From: Tyzzerella sp.
GTDB lineage: Bacteria; Bacillota; Clostridia; Lachnospirales; Anaerotignaceae
NCBI GenBank assembly: GCA_019415525.1
Contig: DXZA01000019.1
Coordinates: forward strand, 1 to 11,777
DNA length: 11,777 bases
Reading direction: 5' to 3'
This document shows positions 1-7,515 of this stretch, in pieces; position 1 is the first letter of the stretch, and each line of letters starts with the position of its first letter. Below the pieces are notes generated by a model that saw only the letters and a program-made list of their open reading frames with translations, ran no database searches and was not told where the DNA came from. The position numbers and the translations under genes are program-made.

Positions 1-86
1 ATAAGCAAGATTTTAAGTGGAGTTTCAAGGCAAAAATATGGCTTTGATAGGGGGGATTTTAGAGCAGAACAAATGTGCAGGTTAAA

Positions 87-109
87 TTTCAACGCTTTGA
101 GCGTTGAAA
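87..109. repeat. perfect 10-bp inverted repeat with 3-nt loop
   Basis: TTTCAACGCT (87-96) is mirrored by AGCGTTGAAA (100-109) around TTG. No T-run follows, so it is unlikely to be a terminator. It contains the AACGCT hexamer that recurs through the candidate oriT, which suggests a protein-binding or relaxase-recognition hairpin. Confidence 0.8.
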
Positions 110-117
110 GTTTCCTC

Positions 118-144
118 AAATCGCCCGCAGTGCGGGGATTTTTT
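118..144 (+). terminator. GC-rich hairpin followed by T-run, terminator-like
   Basis: CCCGC (124-128) pairs with GCGGG (132-136) around AGT. With G123 bulged, the stem extends outward through AAATC (118-122) and GATTT (137-141), and six T residues occupy 139-144. This has the form of an intrinsic terminator. It could end transcription arriving from upstream before the mobilization operon, or it could be part of oriT structure. The sequence alone does not separate the two. Confidence 0.5.
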
Positions 145-147
145 CGC

Positions 148-176
148 AACGCTCGTAAAATACGATTAACGCTCGT
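148..176 (+). repeat. two AACGCTCGT direct repeats around a CGTA/TACG dyad
   Basis: Nine-base copies start at 148 and 168, exactly 20 bp apart (about two helical turns). The short inverted repeat CGTA-AAA-TACG (154-164) lies between and overlaps the first copy. The even spacing suggests two sites on one DNA face bound by the same protein. The RHH protein encoded at 271 is the obvious candidate, by inference from position. Confidence 0.6.
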
Positions 177-270
177 GTCAGAGTTATCCAAGTTAGTAAA
201 TTAATATTTACTTAGAAAACAAAGGGTTTTAGGCTAACGCTTATGCCGACTCAGGGAGGTTTTAAGACAC

Positions 271-684
271 ATGAATGAAGAATATAAAAAACAAAGATAT
301 ACAGTATGGCTCACAAAAGAAGCTATAGATAAAAGTGATTCAGCTGTAATAATAAAAAACTTTGCAAACAGAAGTGATTTTATAGAAAAAGCAATTCATT
401 TTTATTCAGGATACATTTATCAAGAACAACACTCAGAAATTTTATCTGATGTTATTGTTGAATCTATGGAAGGAATAATAAAAGAATTAGAAAATCGTTT
501 TGGAAAATTACTTTTTAAGATTGCAGTTGAGATGGCAAAACTGGAACAAATGCTTGCAGCAATAAACGAAATGGATGATGAAACCATAGAAAGATTACAT
601 AAGCGTTGTGTAGATGAGGTTAAAAAAATAAATGGAATAATAAAAATGGAAGATGCTGTGAAATATCAAAGAAGCAAAGATTAA
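271..684 (+). CDS. ribbon-helix-helix DNA-binding protein, probable relaxosome accessory factor
   Basis: The protein has 137 residues. Residues about 8-14 (RYTVWL) form a likely beta strand, followed by a helix and then NRSDFIEKAIHFY (about 34-46), the pattern of a ribbon-helix-helix fold. The C-terminal two thirds are highly charged and helical, with a probable coiled coil about 65-125, which could mediate oligomerisation or contact with the relaxase. The ATG is preceded by AGGGAGG (253-259). It is the first gene after the candidate oriT and lies two genes before the relaxase, the usual place for a MobC-like protein that binds oriT repeats. It may also repress its own operon. The fold is fairly clear. 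The relaxosome role is inferred from position, since RHH proteins also act as simple repressors. Confidence 0.7.
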   Translation: MNEEYKKQRYTVWLTKEAIDKSDSAVIIKNFANRSDFIEKAIHFYSGYIYQEQHSEILSDVIVESMEGIIKELENRFGKLLFKIAVEMAKLEQMLAAINEMDDETIERLHKRCVDEVKKINGIIKMEDAVKYQRSKD

Positions 685-701
685 AATTGGAGGTACTAAA
701 A

Positions 702-1268
702 ATGAAATATAAATTTTACAGTCCTATAAAAGGAGTAATTGATTATGGTGATAATTGTGCATTAGATTATGAATCATACTTTGACGAAGAAGCTATTGAA
801 GATTTAGATTATATATCATTTAATTACTTAAATCAAAGAGAACTTTCATTTTATGAAGAGATAATAAACATAGCTATTAAAAACAGTTGGGATTATAAAA
901 GTGATGAAGGCAAAGGGCTTATGTATTACTTTGGATATGGTAATGATGATACAGAATTACTTGAAAAAGTAAAATCAGCATATCCAAAAATTGAAACAAT
1001 AGGAGATAATGCTTACGGAGTTATGGAGTGTGAAATATCAGAAGAATTAAATGATTATGATATAAAAACATTAAAAAAATATTTTGGCGGACAGTATAGT
1101 GATGGTTGGGGTGAAGGATTTGAACAGCGAGGAATAAAAACAAAAGAAGGAGTTATATATATAAGTTTCTTTCCTGAAAACTTTTATATTGATACCGAAG
1201 AAGAGTTTGAAAATAGATTAAATGAAGATATGGAAAACAGTATAGATTGTATAAACTTTGATATGTAA
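702..1268 (+). CDS. very acidic conserved element protein of unknown function
   Basis: The start is ATG 702, served by GGAGG at 689-693. A TTG at 687 in the same frame lies at the edge of that site and is an unlikely start. The product has 188 residues and no signal peptide or membrane segment. By hand count it has about 43 Asp/Glu against about 17 Lys/Arg, a strongly negative protein. A segment near residues 130-155 reads YSDGWGEGFEQ followed by a beta-rich stretch. I recall this motif in proteins of Tn1549-like clostridial elements, but I know no assigned function. The charge and the location in an early-transferred mobilization operon fit a DNA mimic of the antirestriction type, but no recognised ArdA signature is visible. 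It lies between the RHH protein and the relaxase. Confidence 0.7.
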   Translation: MKYKFYSPIKGVIDYGDNCALDYESYFDEEAIEDLDYISFNYLNQRELSFYEEIINIAIKNSWDYKSDEGKGLMYYFGYGNDDTELLEKVKSAYPKIETIGDNAYGVMECEISEELNDYDIKTLKKYFGGQYSDGWGEGFEQRGIKTKEGVIYISFFPENFYIDTEEEFENRLNEDMENSIDCINFDM

Positions 1269-1307
1269 ATTTGAAAATATAATTTAATACGAAATGTAGG
1301 TGATTGT

Positions 1308-2702
1308 ATGGCAAGGTTAATATTATCATTAAGATATCTAAAAAATAAAAAAGCTTCAGCAATAAAAAACTATGTAAAATATGTTGCAACAAGACCTAAT
1401 GCTGAAAATTATAATGTAAATGTTTTAAACAATAAAGCTACAGAAAGTCAAAAAGATTGGATAGAAAAAGAATTAAATAAATATCCAAACCTTAAAGAAA
1501 TATATCAACAAGAGTATGAATGTTATATTAAAAATCCAACAATAGGAAATGCCTCAGAATTTATAGAAAAAATAGCTGAGGAAGGTATGGCAAGAGAAAA
1601 TGATGTTGAGAATTATGTAAGTTATATTGCTAAAAGACCAAGGGCAGAAAGGGGTGAACAAGGTCATGCCCTTTGGAATGGTTCAAATGAAGTTATTGAC
1701 ATTAATGAAGTTGCAAAAGAAACAGCAAACCATAAAGGAAATATATGGACTTTTGTTATATCTTTAAAACGAGAAGATGCTGAACGCTTGGGATATAATA
1801 ATGCAAGTGCTTGGAGAGAACTTGTAAGAGCTAAGTCAATAGAGCTTGCAAGGGAAATGAGAATATCGGTAAAAAATTTTGTATGGTATGGTGCTTTTCA
1901 TAACGAAGGACATCACCCACATATTCATTTGATGTGTTATTCAAAAAATCCAAGAGAAGGATATATAGATGATAAAGGATTGGCAAAATTAAAAAGTTCA
2001 TTTGCCAATGAAATATTCTATGATGAAATTTATCATATTTACGAAGAGAAAGATAAGACACGAGAAACAATAAAAAAATATTTTGATGAAAAACTTAAAG
2101 AAGCAATGTTAATGGAACAAAAGGAAAATACAAAAATAGAATTACTTTTATGGCAGTTATCAAAGAACTTAAAAACATCAAAACATAAAAAAGTCTATGG
2201 AAGGCTTGATAAAGAAAATAAAATTCTCGTAGATGAAATAGTAAGAGAAATAAGTAAAGATGAAAAAATAAATATGGCTTATGAAAGTTGGGTAGGTTTA
2301 AAAAATGATATTTTATCTACATATAAAAATCAGACAAGAAGTAAAAATAATATTGCTGATGAAACAGAATTCAGAAACATAAAAAATATGGTGTTAAAAT
2401 CAGCATTGGAATTATCAGAAACATCAGAAATAAATAAGTCAATAGAAACAGATAAAACCATAGAAACAGATAAGACCGTAAATTATAAAGAAACAGAAAA
2501 AGGTGATGATAATAAAAAGATTTTATCAGAAAAAGAAATTGCCATAAAACAAACAAAAAATACATTTTTACAGCTTATGAAAAATGTAAGTAATATGATT
2601 GAAGAAGACTATGAAAATAAGAAAAAATTTATAAAAACAATAGATAGAAAACTTATGAGTAAGATACTTGAAAAGAAACAATCACAAGGACAAAAAATGT
2701 AG
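1308..2702 (+). CDS. MobP-type relaxase (MobP3-like)
   Basis: This 464-residue protein should nick one strand at oriT, stay bound to the 5' end and pilot it to the coupling protein. The metal-binding motif III is clear: H198, H202, H203, H205 and H207 in the stretch HNEGHHPHIHL. The N-terminus carries two similar segments, NYVKYVATRPNAE (about 21-33) and NYVSYIAKRPRAE (about 102-114). This YxxYxxxRP pattern is seen in relaxases of Tn1549-like elements, and tyrosines here are candidates for the catalytic nucleophile. The C-terminal third is Lys/Glu-rich, helical and low in complexity, including a tandem IETDKT repeat. The ATG has a modest AGGTGA site (1298-1303) close upstream. No frame damage is seen, so it looks functional. 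Confidence 0.88.
   Translation: MARLILSLRYLKNKKASAIKNYVKYVATRPNAENYNVNVLNNKATESQKDWIEKELNKYPNLKEIYQQEYECYIKNPTIGNASEFIEKIAEEGMARENDVENYVSYIAKRPRAERGEQGHALWNGSNEVIDINEVAKETANHKGNIWTFVISLKREDAERLGYNNASAWRELVRAKSIELAREMRISVKNFVWYGAFHNEGHHPHIHLMCYSKNPREGYIDDKGLAKLKSSFANEIFYDEIYHIYEEKDKTRETIKKYFDEKLKEAMLMEQKENTKIELLLWQLSKNLKTSKHKKVYGRLDKENKILVDEIVREISKDEKINMAYESWVGLKNDILSTYKNQTRSKNNIADETEFRNIKNMVLKSALELSETSEINKSIETDKTIETDKTVNYKETEKGDDNKKILSEKEIAIKQTKNTFLQLMKNVSNMIEEDYENKKKFIKTIDRKLMSKILEKKQSQGQKM
2442..2477 (+). repeat. 18-bp tandem repeat inside the relaxase gene
   Basis: Two adjacent 18-bp units (2442-2459 and 2460-2477) differ at one base (A to G near the end of the unit). They encode two in-frame copies of a six-residue unit, giving IETDKTIETDKT. 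The repeat lies in the charged C-terminal tail, away from the catalytic domain, so copy-number change would probably be tolerated. Confidence 0.8.
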
Positions 2703-2713
2703 GAGTGGAAAAT

Positions 2714-3550
2714 ATGAGGTGGAAAAAATATTCTATTGAAATGGATATGACAGGAACAACAAGAAAAGCAGTAGCCGAAATGTTAAGTGATATTTTTGAG
2801 AATGAATACATATTTGAGGATAACGGTTACTATGTTGAAGATAAAATAAATAGGGTTTGGTCTGTTTTACATTCCGAAACAATAAGAGCTGAAAAATTAA
2901 ATAATGAAAAAATCGTTGGGGCAAATCATCTTTATCAAATGAAGTTGATTACCCCATTTTTTTATGAAAATGACTTTGAGTTTTTAAAGTCTGTTATTGA
3001 TGAATTGAAAAATAAAGATGTAATAACAAATGATACAACAAAAATGAGTGTGATTTTAGATTTAAGTAATACAGAGAACTTAGAACAATATAAAACTAAT
3101 TTAAAAAATATCTATACAAGTAGAAAAAATATGTTTCAAAATGCTTTAAACATAGCTTTAAATGAAATTGAAGATTTTATTAAGTTATATGATAAAAAAG
3201 TTGAATTTCCTATTTTTAAAAGCACTCTCAATAATGATGAGTTATTAAGTTGTATTCAGTTATCTCAAATCATAAGCAATTATGCTGAAAATACAAAAAA
3301 TATATCAGAAAAGATAAATGAAAATCCAAATCAAAAGTTTTTGATGAGAACTTGGCTTGTAAGAGCAGGAATGGTTGGTTCTGAATATAAATTTGCAAGA
3401 AAAATGTTTACACAAAACCTTAAAGGTAATTCAGCTTGGGTAAATAAAGTTGATGTTGTGGAAATAAGTAGTGATGATATTGAAGAAGTATCTGAAGAAA
3501 AGAATTTTGAAGATGAAGAACCTGAGAATTATATTTCAATGGAAATGTGA
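2714..3550 (+). CDS. amidoligase-fold protein with lost catalytic residues
   Basis: The start is ATG 2714, with AGGAG at 2701-2705. An in-frame GTG at 2705 overlaps that site and is unlikely. The 278-residue product aligns by eye, from memory of the family, along the whole length of the Amidoligase_2 (COOH-NH2 ligase) proteins of conjugative elements. Family landmarks are YSIEMDMTG (6-14), RVWSVL (46-51), MKLITP (75-80), VEFPIFKST (162-170) and the C-terminal RTWLVRAGMVG...GNSAW (211-241). The catalytic positions are replaced. The family's VELVTP Glu is K76, the two His of GIHxH are I113 and D115, the Arg of VEFR is P165, the following Asn is K168, and the Asp after RxWxV is S53. The frame is intact with an acidic tail, so it may be a stable but inactive protein. 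Family assignment is fairly sure. Inactivity is inferred. Confidence 0.75.
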   Translation: MRWKKYSIEMDMTGTTRKAVAEMLSDIFENEYIFEDNGYYVEDKINRVWSVLHSETIRAEKLNNEKIVGANHLYQMKLITPFFYENDFEFLKSVIDELKNKDVITNDTTKMSVILDLSNTENLEQYKTNLKNIYTSRKNMFQNALNIALNEIEDFIKLYDKKVEFPIFKSTLNNDELLSCIQLSQIISNYAENTKNISEKINENPNQKFLMRTWLVRAGMVGSEYKFARKMFTQNLKGNSAWVNKVDVVEISSDDIEEVSEEKNFEDEEPENYISMEM

Positions 3551-3564
3551 AAGGAGAATTTAAG

Positions 3565-3987
3565 ATGTTTTTATTAACATACGATATTTATATGAGTAAA
3601 GAAAAAATGAAAGAAATATTGCCACAGGCACAAATTAAAATGAGATGCCTTTTAAATGGTTATGAACTTAAGTTTTTTAACCAAGTGCTTGGTTTAATAA
3701 AAAGCGATAAAGATATGTGTGTACCAGCAGTTATATAGAACATTAAAGAAAGTGAATTGACTGATATAGAAAAAATATATCCAGAAGAAAGTTATGATAA
3801 ATTGTATTTTCATATTACAACAGAAAATACAGATATAGTAACTGTTGCTTACATACCTAAAAATACAGCTACTGAGCTTCCTACAAATGAATATATTGAA
3901 GATATTATAAAAGCATATGAAGAACACAACTTTGATTTTTGTTACATTGAATATGCATTGGATAATGCAGAACAAGAAAGAAGGTAG
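3565..3987 (+). pseudogene. gamma-glutamylcyclotransferase/AIG2-like gene broken by in-frame TAG
   Basis: ATG 3565 has a good AAGGAG site (3551-3556). Reading frame 1 runs to the stop at 3985-3987 (about 140 codons, the usual length for this family) but is interrupted by TAG at 3736-3738 (codon 58). Both halves match the family in order: LLTYDIYM (3-10) for YxxYGSNM, then LNGYELKF, then VPAVI just before the stop, and after it an NIKESELTDIEK stretch, VAYIP and the C-terminal helices. Where homologues read VPVxxW, this copy has VPAVI then TAG, so a TGG to TAG change is the simplest cause. Active-site positions are also altered: GSN of YGSN reads DIY, and the Glu of LDRYEG reads Tyr (codon 72). 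The enzyme would reverse or trim gamma-glutamyl/amide linkages made with the amidoligase partner. Here it is probably dead. Confidence 0.72.
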
Positions 3988-3992
3988 GCAAT

Positions 3993-5543
3993 ATGGCACT
4001 TTACACTAAAGAACAAATACAAAAAGCAAATGACTCAAGCCTTGAAACTTATCTTAGAAAAAGGGGCGAACAATTAAAACCTTCAGGAACAGAGTTTATA
4101 TTAATATATAAAGACAGTACAGGAACACACGATAGTATTACAATACGAAATAATAAATGGTATGACCATAAAAATGGAATAGGTGGATATCCAATTCAAT
4201 TTATGAAAGAGTTTTATGGTTTAAATTTTAGAGATGCATTAAAAGAATTATTATATGGTGAAGAACCTATGTTAAATGGTTGGACTGACTCTTCGGAGTC
4301 AGTCTCTATCCATAAAAAACAAAGGATAGAAAATAATGATGAACCTAAAATAAATGAAGAAATTAATATTCCTAAAAAGTCTGAATTCATTCTTCCTTTA
4401 AAAGCTAATAATAATGATAGGCTATTTGAATATCTTACAGAAAAAAGATATATATCAAAGGAAGTAGTAGAAAAATTTGTAGATAAAGGATTGATATATC
4501 AAGAATCTAAATATGGAAATGTAGTTTTTATTGGAACAGATGAAAACGGTGTGCCTAAATCAGCCAGTAAAAAATCAACATCTAATAACGGAAATAGCTT
4601 CAAAATTAAAGTTACAGGTTCTGATACATCATTTGGTTTTTGCTGGAGGGGCGAAAGTGAAAGAGTTTTTGTTTTTGAAGGCTCTGTTGACCTTATGTCA
4701 TTTGCAACCATTTCAAAAAAAAGCTGGGAAAATGATAATTACATATCTTTAGATGGACTTTCACCAAAGCCACTATTAAGATTTATTGAAGAAAACAAAA
4801 ATATAAAAGAAGTATATTTGTGTTTGGATTATGACATTGCAGGAATAGAAGCTAATGAAAAAATAAAAGATATGCTTGATGAAATGTATGGCGATAAAAT
4901 AACAACAGTTATAATAAATCCGTTGTATAAAGATTGGAATGAGGAATTGAAAGCCAAAAACGGTAAAGAAGCAACAGCAATACAAATGCACCCTAAAAAA
5001 GAATGCTGTAAGAAAACAGTTAAAAATCTTATATCTTTAAATAAAAATGATGAAAATAAATATATAGCTTGGCGAAATAAAGGATATGAAGAAAAGGGTA
5101 TAAATTTTTATATAGACCAAATAAAAAGGGATTTTGGTTTGATAGAAAAATCGGTTGAAATATTAGATGATGAAAATATAAAAATGTTAAAGGGTGCTTT
5201 TTTAAGGATAGCTGATATATCAGCTTCTATTATCTGTAAATCAATAAAAGATGATTGCACTATATCTACATACATTGATTTGATGTTGCAGATAGAAGAT
5301 GAATATAAACCTTATAAAGATAAATGTTCAATGAAAAATAGAATAGCAGAAATAAAAGAACAGGTTGACTACTTAGAAAATAGTTTTATTGAGAGTAGTC
5401 AATTTTTTTTATTATGGGCAAAAAATTTGTTAAACACATCTATAAAAGCTGAAATATACGCTGAAACAGATTATATAAAGGAACTAGAAAGAATGAAAAT
5501 GATAGAACAATCACAACAACCACAAATGACTATGAATATGTGA
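3993..5543 (+). CDS. DUF3991/Toprim primase-like protein
   Basis: This 516-residue protein is of the type found in the mobilization operons of clostridial elements. The N-terminal about 95 residues resemble the CHC2-like domain of primases (NNKWYDHKNGIGGYPIQF, about 52-69) but lack zinc-binding cysteines, as is usual in this group. A linker follows (about 96-125). The DUF3991 region (about 130-222) comes next, then a Toprim fold with the catalytic Glu in VFEGSVDLM (E229) and the metal-binding pair LDYD (D279, D281). The C-terminal 180 residues are helical and unassigned. Toprim enzymes make primers or cleave DNA strands, and here it would act on the transferred single strand. It starts 5 bp after the preceding stop with a GAAGG site, so translation is probably coupled. 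Confidence 0.83.
   Translation: MALYTKEQIQKANDSSLETYLRKRGEQLKPSGTEFILIYKDSTGTHDSITIRNNKWYDHKNGIGGYPIQFMKEFYGLNFRDALKELLYGEEPMLNGWTDSSESVSIHKKQRIENNDEPKINEEINIPKKSEFILPLKANNNDRLFEYLTEKRYISKEVVEKFVDKGLIYQESKYGNVVFIGTDENGVPKSASKKSTSNNGNSFKIKVTGSDTSFGFCWRGESERVFVFEGSVDLMSFATISKKSWENDNYISLDGLSPKPLLRFIEENKNIKEVYLCLDYDIAGIEANEKIKDMLDEMYGDKITTVIINPLYKDWNEELKAKNGKEATAIQMHPKKECCKKTVKNLISLNKNDENKYIAWRNKGYEEKGINFYIDQIKRDFGLIEKSVEILDDENIKMLKGAFLRIADISASIICKSIKDDCTISTYIDLMLQIEDEYKPYKDKCSMKNRIAEIKEQVDYLENSFIESSQFFLLWAKNLLNTSIKAEIYAETDYIKELERMKMIEQSQQPQMTMNM
4283..4304 (+). repeat. perfect 9-bp hairpin with TTCG loop inside the primase gene
   Basis: GACTGACTC (4283-4291) and GAGTCAGTC (4296-4304) are perfect complements closed by TTCG. 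In RNA this is the C(UUCG)G tetraloop, known for exceptional stability. It falls in the codons for the Ser/Thr/Asp-rich linker between the primase N-terminal domain and DUF3991. No T-run follows. It stands out strongly from the AT-rich surroundings. Confidence 0.85.
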
Positions 5544-5553
5544 GGTGGATACA

Positions 5554-7347
5554 TTGGGAAACTTAATAAATTTTATACCACTATTTTTGATGTTTGGTAT
5601 ATTTATGATTTTTATGTTTTTGGCTGATATAAAAACATTGAATATAAAAAGTAAAACAGTAGGTGATGGTCAACATGGTTCTGCAAGTTTTGCCACACAT
5701 AAAGAAATAAGTAAATCTTTTAAGCGTGTTAACTATGAACCTAACTTATGGAGAGAAGGTAAAACAAAAGATTTACCTCAAGGAATAATTATTGGCTGTA
5801 ATATTATCAAATTCGGTAAAAAGAAAAAGGTATCGGCAATAATTGATGAAGGAGACGTACATTCACTTATGATAGGTGCAGCAGGTGTTGGAAAAACTGC
5901 AAAGTTTCTATATCCAAACATTGAATATTGCTGTGCATCAGGTATGAGCTTCATTACAAGCGATACGAAAGGAGACCTGCTAAGAAGCTATGCACCTATT
6001 GCCAAAAAGTATTATGGCTATGATATTTCAGTACTTGATTTAAGAAATCCAACACAAAGTGATGGCTTTAATATGCTTCATATGGTCAACAGATATATGG
6101 ACGAATATTTGCAAACAAATTCACTTGTAGCAAAAGCTAAAGCTGAAAAGTATGCAAAAATAATATCAAAAACAATTATGAATTCAGGTGGATTTGATTC
6201 GGCAAATGCAGGACAGAATGCATTCTTTTATGATTCGGCAGAAGGTCTTATTACTTCTGTGATTTTAGTTATTGCAGAATTTTGTTCACCTTATGCCTTT
6301 GGAGAAATAGAACAAAGTAATAAAGGAGAAGAAAGACATATAATAAGTGTATTTAAACTTATACAAGACTTACTTGCTCCCTCGGAAGTTAAAGGAAAAA
6401 GTCAGTTTAAATTGCTTATGGAAAAACTTCCGGAAGAACATAAAGCAAGATGGCTTTCAGGTTCTGCATTAAATACATCTGACCAAGCAATGGCATCTGT
6501 ACTTTCAACAGCATTATCAAGATTAAATGCTTTTCTTGATTCAGAAATAGAACAACTTCTTTGTTTTGAAACAAAAATAGATACTGAAAAGTTTTGTAAA
6601 AATAAATCAGCAGTATTTTTGATTATGCCGGAAGAAGACGATAGCAAATATTTTTTAATTTCATTAATTGTACAACAGCTTTACAGAGAAATGCTTTCAA
6701 TAGCTGATGAAATGGGAGGTAAACTGCCTAATAGAGTGATGTTTTTTCTTGATGAGTTTGGAACACTTCCGGCTATACAATCAGCTGAAATGATGTTTTC
6801 AGCCAGTCGTTCAAGAAGAATAAGTTTTGTGCCTATAATACAATCATTGGCTCAGCTTGAAAAGAACTATGGCAAAGAAGGTGCTGACATAATAATTGAT
6901 AACTGTCAGATATGTATATATGGAGGTTTTGCACCTAACTCGGAAGCAGCAAATGTACTTTCAAAAACATTAGGTGATAGAACGGTTATGACAGGAAGTA
7001 TATCACAGGGCAAAGATAAATCAAAATCGTTACAGATGACAGGAAGACCTCTTATGACACCTGATGAGTTAAAAACAATGCCCAAAGATACATTTATTGT
7101 TACAAGAACAGGTGTAAAACCTATGAAAACAAAACTACACTTGTTTTTTGAATGGGGAATTGAATTAAATGAAAAATATCCCTTAAGAGAAGCTGTTGTA
7201 AGAAAAGTTGTATATGCAGATAAAAAGACAATAGAAAAAGCCATATTGAAAAAATATGGTGAAGAAGTAATAAATACTACAACAGAAGAAAATGAAAATT
7301 TACTTTTTAAGGCAGGAATTAAAGATATATTGAGAAATATGAAATAA
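5554..7347 (+). CDS. VirD4/TraG-type conjugative coupling protein
   Basis: This membrane ATPase links the relaxase-DNA complex to the mating channel. TTG 5554 is the preferred start, with AGGTGG (5543-5548) five bases upstream. An in-frame GTG at 5545 lies inside that site. From TTG the product has 597 residues. One N-terminal membrane segment (about 2-23) is followed by DGQHGSASFAT (about 38-48), Walker A GAAGVGKT (108-115) and SDTKGDL. Walker B is MFFLDEFGTLP (about 395-405, D400 and E401). PIIQSLAQLEKNYG and CQICIYGGF near 426-460 are typical of the TraG/VirD4 ATPase domain. All motifs are intact. The gene begins 10 bp after the primase stop, in the same operon. It is the last recognisable conjugation gene in the window. 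Confidence 0.9.
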   Translation: MGNLINFIPLFLMFGIFMIFMFLADIKTLNIKSKTVGDGQHGSASFATHKEISKSFKRVNYEPNLWREGKTKDLPQGIIIGCNIIKFGKKKKVSAIIDEGDVHSLMIGAAGVGKTAKFLYPNIEYCCASGMSFITSDTKGDLLRSYAPIAKKYYGYDISVLDLRNPTQSDGFNMLHMVNRYMDEYLQTNSLVAKAKAEKYAKIISKTIMNSGGFDSANAGQNAFFYDSAEGLITSVILVIAEFCSPYAFGEIEQSNKGEERHIISVFKLIQDLLAPSEVKGKSQFKLLMEKLPEEHKARWLSGSALNTSDQAMASVLSTALSRLNAFLDSEIEQLLCFETKIDTEKFCKNKSAVFLIMPEEDDSKYFLISLIVQQLYREMLSIADEMGGKLPNRVMFFLDEFGTLPAIQSAEMMFSASRSRRISFVPIIQSLAQLEKNYGKEGADIIIDNCQICIYGGFAPNSEAANVLSKTLGDRTVMTGSISQGKDKSKSLQMTGRPLMTPDELKTMPKDTFIVTRTGVKPMKTKLHLFFEWGIELNEKYPLREAVVRKVVYADKKTIEKAILKKYGEEVINTTTEENENLLFKAGIKDILRNMK

Positions 7348-7515
7348 TGATTTTATAATATCAAAAAAGTTAATGAACCATGGCATAGCTTTTAGATATT
7401 AAAAGGTTTCTTATTTTAAAAACCATAAAGTAAGAAACTTAAAAAATACATAGATTACACCAAGGGGGAAGTCTGACTTTTTTTAGAAATACTTATTATA
7501 TTAATATATATTATT
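7348..7515. other. non-coding junction after the coupling-protein gene
   Basis: I find no gene here. There is an imperfect stem-loop (arms 7404-7413 and 7431-7440, core GTTTCTTA/TAAGAAAC, 17-nt loop) without a T-run. An AAGGGGG stretch at 7462-7468 looks like a ribosome binding site but has no start codon at the right distance, only a T-run (7478-7484). This could be the leader of a conjugation gene whose coding part has been lost, marking a deletion or insertion boundary near 7475. Confidence 0.4.

Larger units (their letters stand above)
87..215. other. candidate origin of transfer (oriT) of the element
   Basis: This non-coding block lies directly upstream of the RHH protein and relaxase genes, where oriT sits in many Bacillota conjugative elements. 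It is richer in G+C than the rest of the window and unusually dense in repeats. There is a perfect 10-bp inverted repeat (87-96/100-109), a GC-rich hairpin with a T-run (118-144), two copies of AACGCTCGT (148-156, 168-176) flanking a CGTA/TACG dyad (154-157/161-164), and a 7-bp inverted repeat (195-201/206-212). The hexamer AACGCT occurs four times on the plus strand (91, 148, 168, 236) and once inverted (100-105), as expected for binding sites of a relaxosome accessory protein. I could not match a known nic consensus, so the nick position is unknown. Positions 1-86 hold no gene I can support. Confidence 0.55.

Noticed and set aside
148..176. CRISPR-like repeat array
   Set aside because: There are only two 9-bp copies with an 11-bp gap, far too short and few for CRISPR. 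Iteron or oriT binding sites fit better.
1153..2565. Minus-strand open frames opposite the acidic-protein and relaxase genes
   Set aside because: They lie opposite well-supported plus-strand genes, have no ribosome binding sites and give Leu/Phe/Tyr-rich translations typical of antisense to AT-rich, Lys/Glu-rich genes.
3757..3987. Separate small gene starting at TTG 3757
   Set aside because: There is no ribosome binding site, it is in the same frame as the upstream half, and the two halves together match one AIG2-like protein. It is better explained as the rest of a gene after a nonsense codon.
7404..7440. Stem-loop as terminator of the mobilization operon
   Set aside because: The loop is 17 nt, the stem is AT-rich and no T-run follows, so intrinsic termination is not supported.
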